Origin: Anarhynchus alexandrinus
Lineage: Eukaryota > Chordata > Aves > Charadriiformes > Charadriidae
Assembly (NCBI GenBank): GCA_008711295.1
Contig: VUYV01000154.1
Span: 2,049,319-2,113,318 of the forward strand
Length of the DNA stretch: 64,000 bases
Direction: 5' to 3'
In this document: one piece after another, positions 61,965 through 64,000 of the stretch
How the letters are laid out: each line of letters starts with the position of its first letter
Numbering within the stretch: position 1 is the stretch's first letter
The notes under the pieces: generated by a model
What the model saw: only the letters and a program-made list of their open reading frames with translations
What the model was told of the DNA's origin: nothing
Databases searched by the model: none
Position numbers and translations under genes: made by a program

Positions 61965-63430
61965 GACCATTGTATATAGGATTTTCCCAGGCTTTGAATT
62001 AAAAGCATGGAATTTGTTGGTGCAAGTTATCAGATCTCGTGTCTTTCCAAATGCAATGGAAAACTTCATGCTTTGGCTTAGCTCTTTTCGGCAACGTCAT
62101 CATGCTGCCGTTGAGATGCGTACAAAGCTGGGCAAAGCAGCAGGGCTGGGAACAGTAAACCTCCTACATTCCCTGCAGTCTGGAGGGGAAGAAGGGGACT
62201 GCTGCTTGCCAGAGAGATCATGAGATAAATTCTTTTGTGTGTCTTTTGATGTACCAAAAGCGCATGGATGAGCATTGCATATGATGATACCTGGAAACAC
62301 CAACAGTAACTGTTTTGCTCTGTTGGAGATATATGGCCACAAACCCAGGAGAACAGCACTTTACTATGGCACTAGTTATGTTATGAATGTGTGGCACAAT
62401 TCTGAGGTGTCTAAAATCTTAGCATAGTGAAAAATTTTGCAAAACTGGGAATAGTGATAGTCGGTGTTGTTACAAAATCTAGATTTTCTCCGGTAATAGG
62501 ATATATGCAGGTTCCTCTCTAAAATACCAAAGCCCCTCAGTGGAAACACCAGTTATGTAAAATAAAGCAAAAAGAAAATCTGAGCAGGTCTCAGAGCAAG
62601 AAGCATTAGTGATATTTAGAACTCTTCTCTTGCAGTAAGTTGTATCTGTGTTGGCTTTTCTTGAGAACTGAGTTCCTCTCTCTAGTGCCCTAAATACCAT
62701 CTGTAGATGAGCGAGCAGATGTGAGCCAAGGGCAAGGCATGTAGCCCATAGATTCAGCACAGACAATTATGTGCCTCAGTTATTAAACTGGATTCTGATC
62801 TAAGCATAGCTGATTTTCCAATAGATGAAAAAATCTTAAGTGCCATCTCTTCCATGTGAGTTACCTTTACACTATCTCTTTCCACTCTTTCCCCCCTCTC
62901 TGCTTATAAATGTGTAATTTCCTGAAAAAAATTCCCCTACACATTTATTTTTAGGCTTGTGTTTGTTTACCAGAATCAGTCTGAAGCCTGGCTAGATAGC
63001 AATTCAATATCCACTCATTGATTTCCTAGCTCTCATTAGCTTAAATACTTACTCGAAGCAGAGGGTTAGGAGGTCTTCATCTTTTATTTTAAGAGCATTT
63101 GGTTTTAAGATGGCCTTTTGTGATCTGTTGTATCTGAATCAATTTAAAAATGGACCATTTATATTATCATTCTCTTTAATGTTTACTTTTTGGCATGAGC
63201 ATCTGGTTGTTTCTGTTTTATAGTATTTTGAAACGGAAACTAAGTTAGATACAGAAATTAATGAGCTCACTGATCGTTTGCCAAAGAAAACATGACATAG
63301 AAGATCCGTATAACAAATTAACCCCAAGATTTCCCAGTGAAATGCCCTTTCTTTTGTCAGAAATAACAAACGTTGAACAACCTAATGATTAAGCTTATTA
63401 TTTTGTTTTTGAGGGGGTCACTGTGCTTTT
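61965..63430. other. Intron DNA, nothing recognised
   Basis: AT-rich sequence with no recognised repeat family or exon. Confidence 0.4.
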
Positions 63431-63432
63431 TG

Positions 63433-63630
63433 GAAGGCAGTATGATCTAAGGCAGCATTAGTAAACCCTGAATGCTGTTCCCAGAATTGATCTTAAATGT
63501 CCTCTATTAAGTGATTTCAATTTTCTAAGCCTCTGGTTGCTATCTATTGCATCTAAAACTCATCTTTTTGTTATAAAATGCTTTGAGACCCATAGGAAAG
63601 TGCTCTGGAAGAGCCAAAATGAGAACATCT
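63433..63630 (+). repeat. Diverged MIR-like SINE (sauropsid type)
   Basis: GGCAGTATGATCTAAGGCAG at the start, GCTGTTCCCAGAATTGATC, GTGATTTCAATTTTCTAAGC, CTCTGGTTG, AAAATGCTTTGAGACCCATA and GGAAAGTGCTCTGGAAGAGC follow the order of the sauropsid MIR type (GCAGTATGGTCTA..., TATTCCCAGCTCTGCC, CACTTCACCTCTCTG, AAGCGCTTTGAGATCTATGG, AAAAGTGCTATATAAGAGC). Confidence 0.55.
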
Positions 63631-64000
63631 GTGTTGGTAGCATGATTTGAGCCATACTTCAGCCTTTCGTCTCTTCTTGGACAGGGAACACATTCCCTAT
63701 ACAGTCCATATAGCTAAGCAATACATTTTATCCTGGTTGGTTGTTGTAGCATACCAGGGTCTGGCTTTTCTTACCACCAAGGCAAGATTTTAGGGACAAA
63801 GAGGGTCAATTAACAATGCATCTCTCCAAAGGCAGGGACTGCTCCCATGTAGGAAGGTCCAAGAAGATGAATTGGACACTGAAATTGGAGAACATGAGTA
63901 GTACTAGAAAGGCTTGGGTTTTTTAAAAGTTGGTTGTTACTTAAATTTGAGACAGAAATGAGGGAAAATTTGAAGGAAGGAAATAAGAAAGAGGATATGA

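Overview
The window looks like vertebrate, almost certainly bird, genomic DNA. It carries several CR1 non-LTR retrotransposon copies with the avian 3' end (octamer-like ATTCTATGAT ends). It has degenerate MIR/CORE-type SINEs and palindromic repeats typical of sauropsids, and I see no Alu or L1. Coding density is close to zero. I cannot name the species.

The one gene I can support is CAMK1D (calcium/calmodulin-dependent protein kinase ID), plus strand. Its first coding exon starts at 6484 in a strong Kozak context and runs to a GT donor at 6576. It encodes 30 codons plus two bases, including [19 protein letters not shown], the segment just before the kinase glycine loop. A CpG island of about 1.1 kb surrounds it. 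Everything upstream (1 to about 5.6 kb) reads as intergenic or distal promoter DNA. Everything from 6576 to 64000 reads as part of a very long first intron. I did not see exon 2 (the GAFSEVV... glycine-loop exon) in the window.

Layout: 1-5590 intergenic; 5593-6760 promoter, CpG island and exon 1, with TG, CCT, GGA/GAA and GCA/GCC repeats, two G-rich tracts and two assembly gaps; 6576-64000 intron 1. The intron holds simple repeats, ancient MIR-like SINEs, palindromic MITE-like pieces, four CR1 3'-end insertions (17.9, 54.5, 58.7 and 61.6 kb), one very old CR1 scrap (44.5 kb), and one unusually informative ancient CR1 copy (about 35.7-38.3 kb). That copy still shows ORF1 esterase blocks, the ORF2 endonuclease and the end of the reverse transcriptase.

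The observations most worth a second look are these. (1) The CAMK1D leader is open in frame with the start codon for about 100 codons, has no ATG for 642 nt, and would encode Glu/Lys then polyalanine tracts. (2) The ancient CR1 retains 5' coding parts that are normally lost. (3) At two single-N joins the flanks repeat each other: one looks like an unmerged contig overlap, the other like a CR1-to-CR1 join. (4) A cluster of hairpins lies at 24.5 kb. I found no CRISPR, operon, phage or new defence-like system, and I do not think the window holds one.
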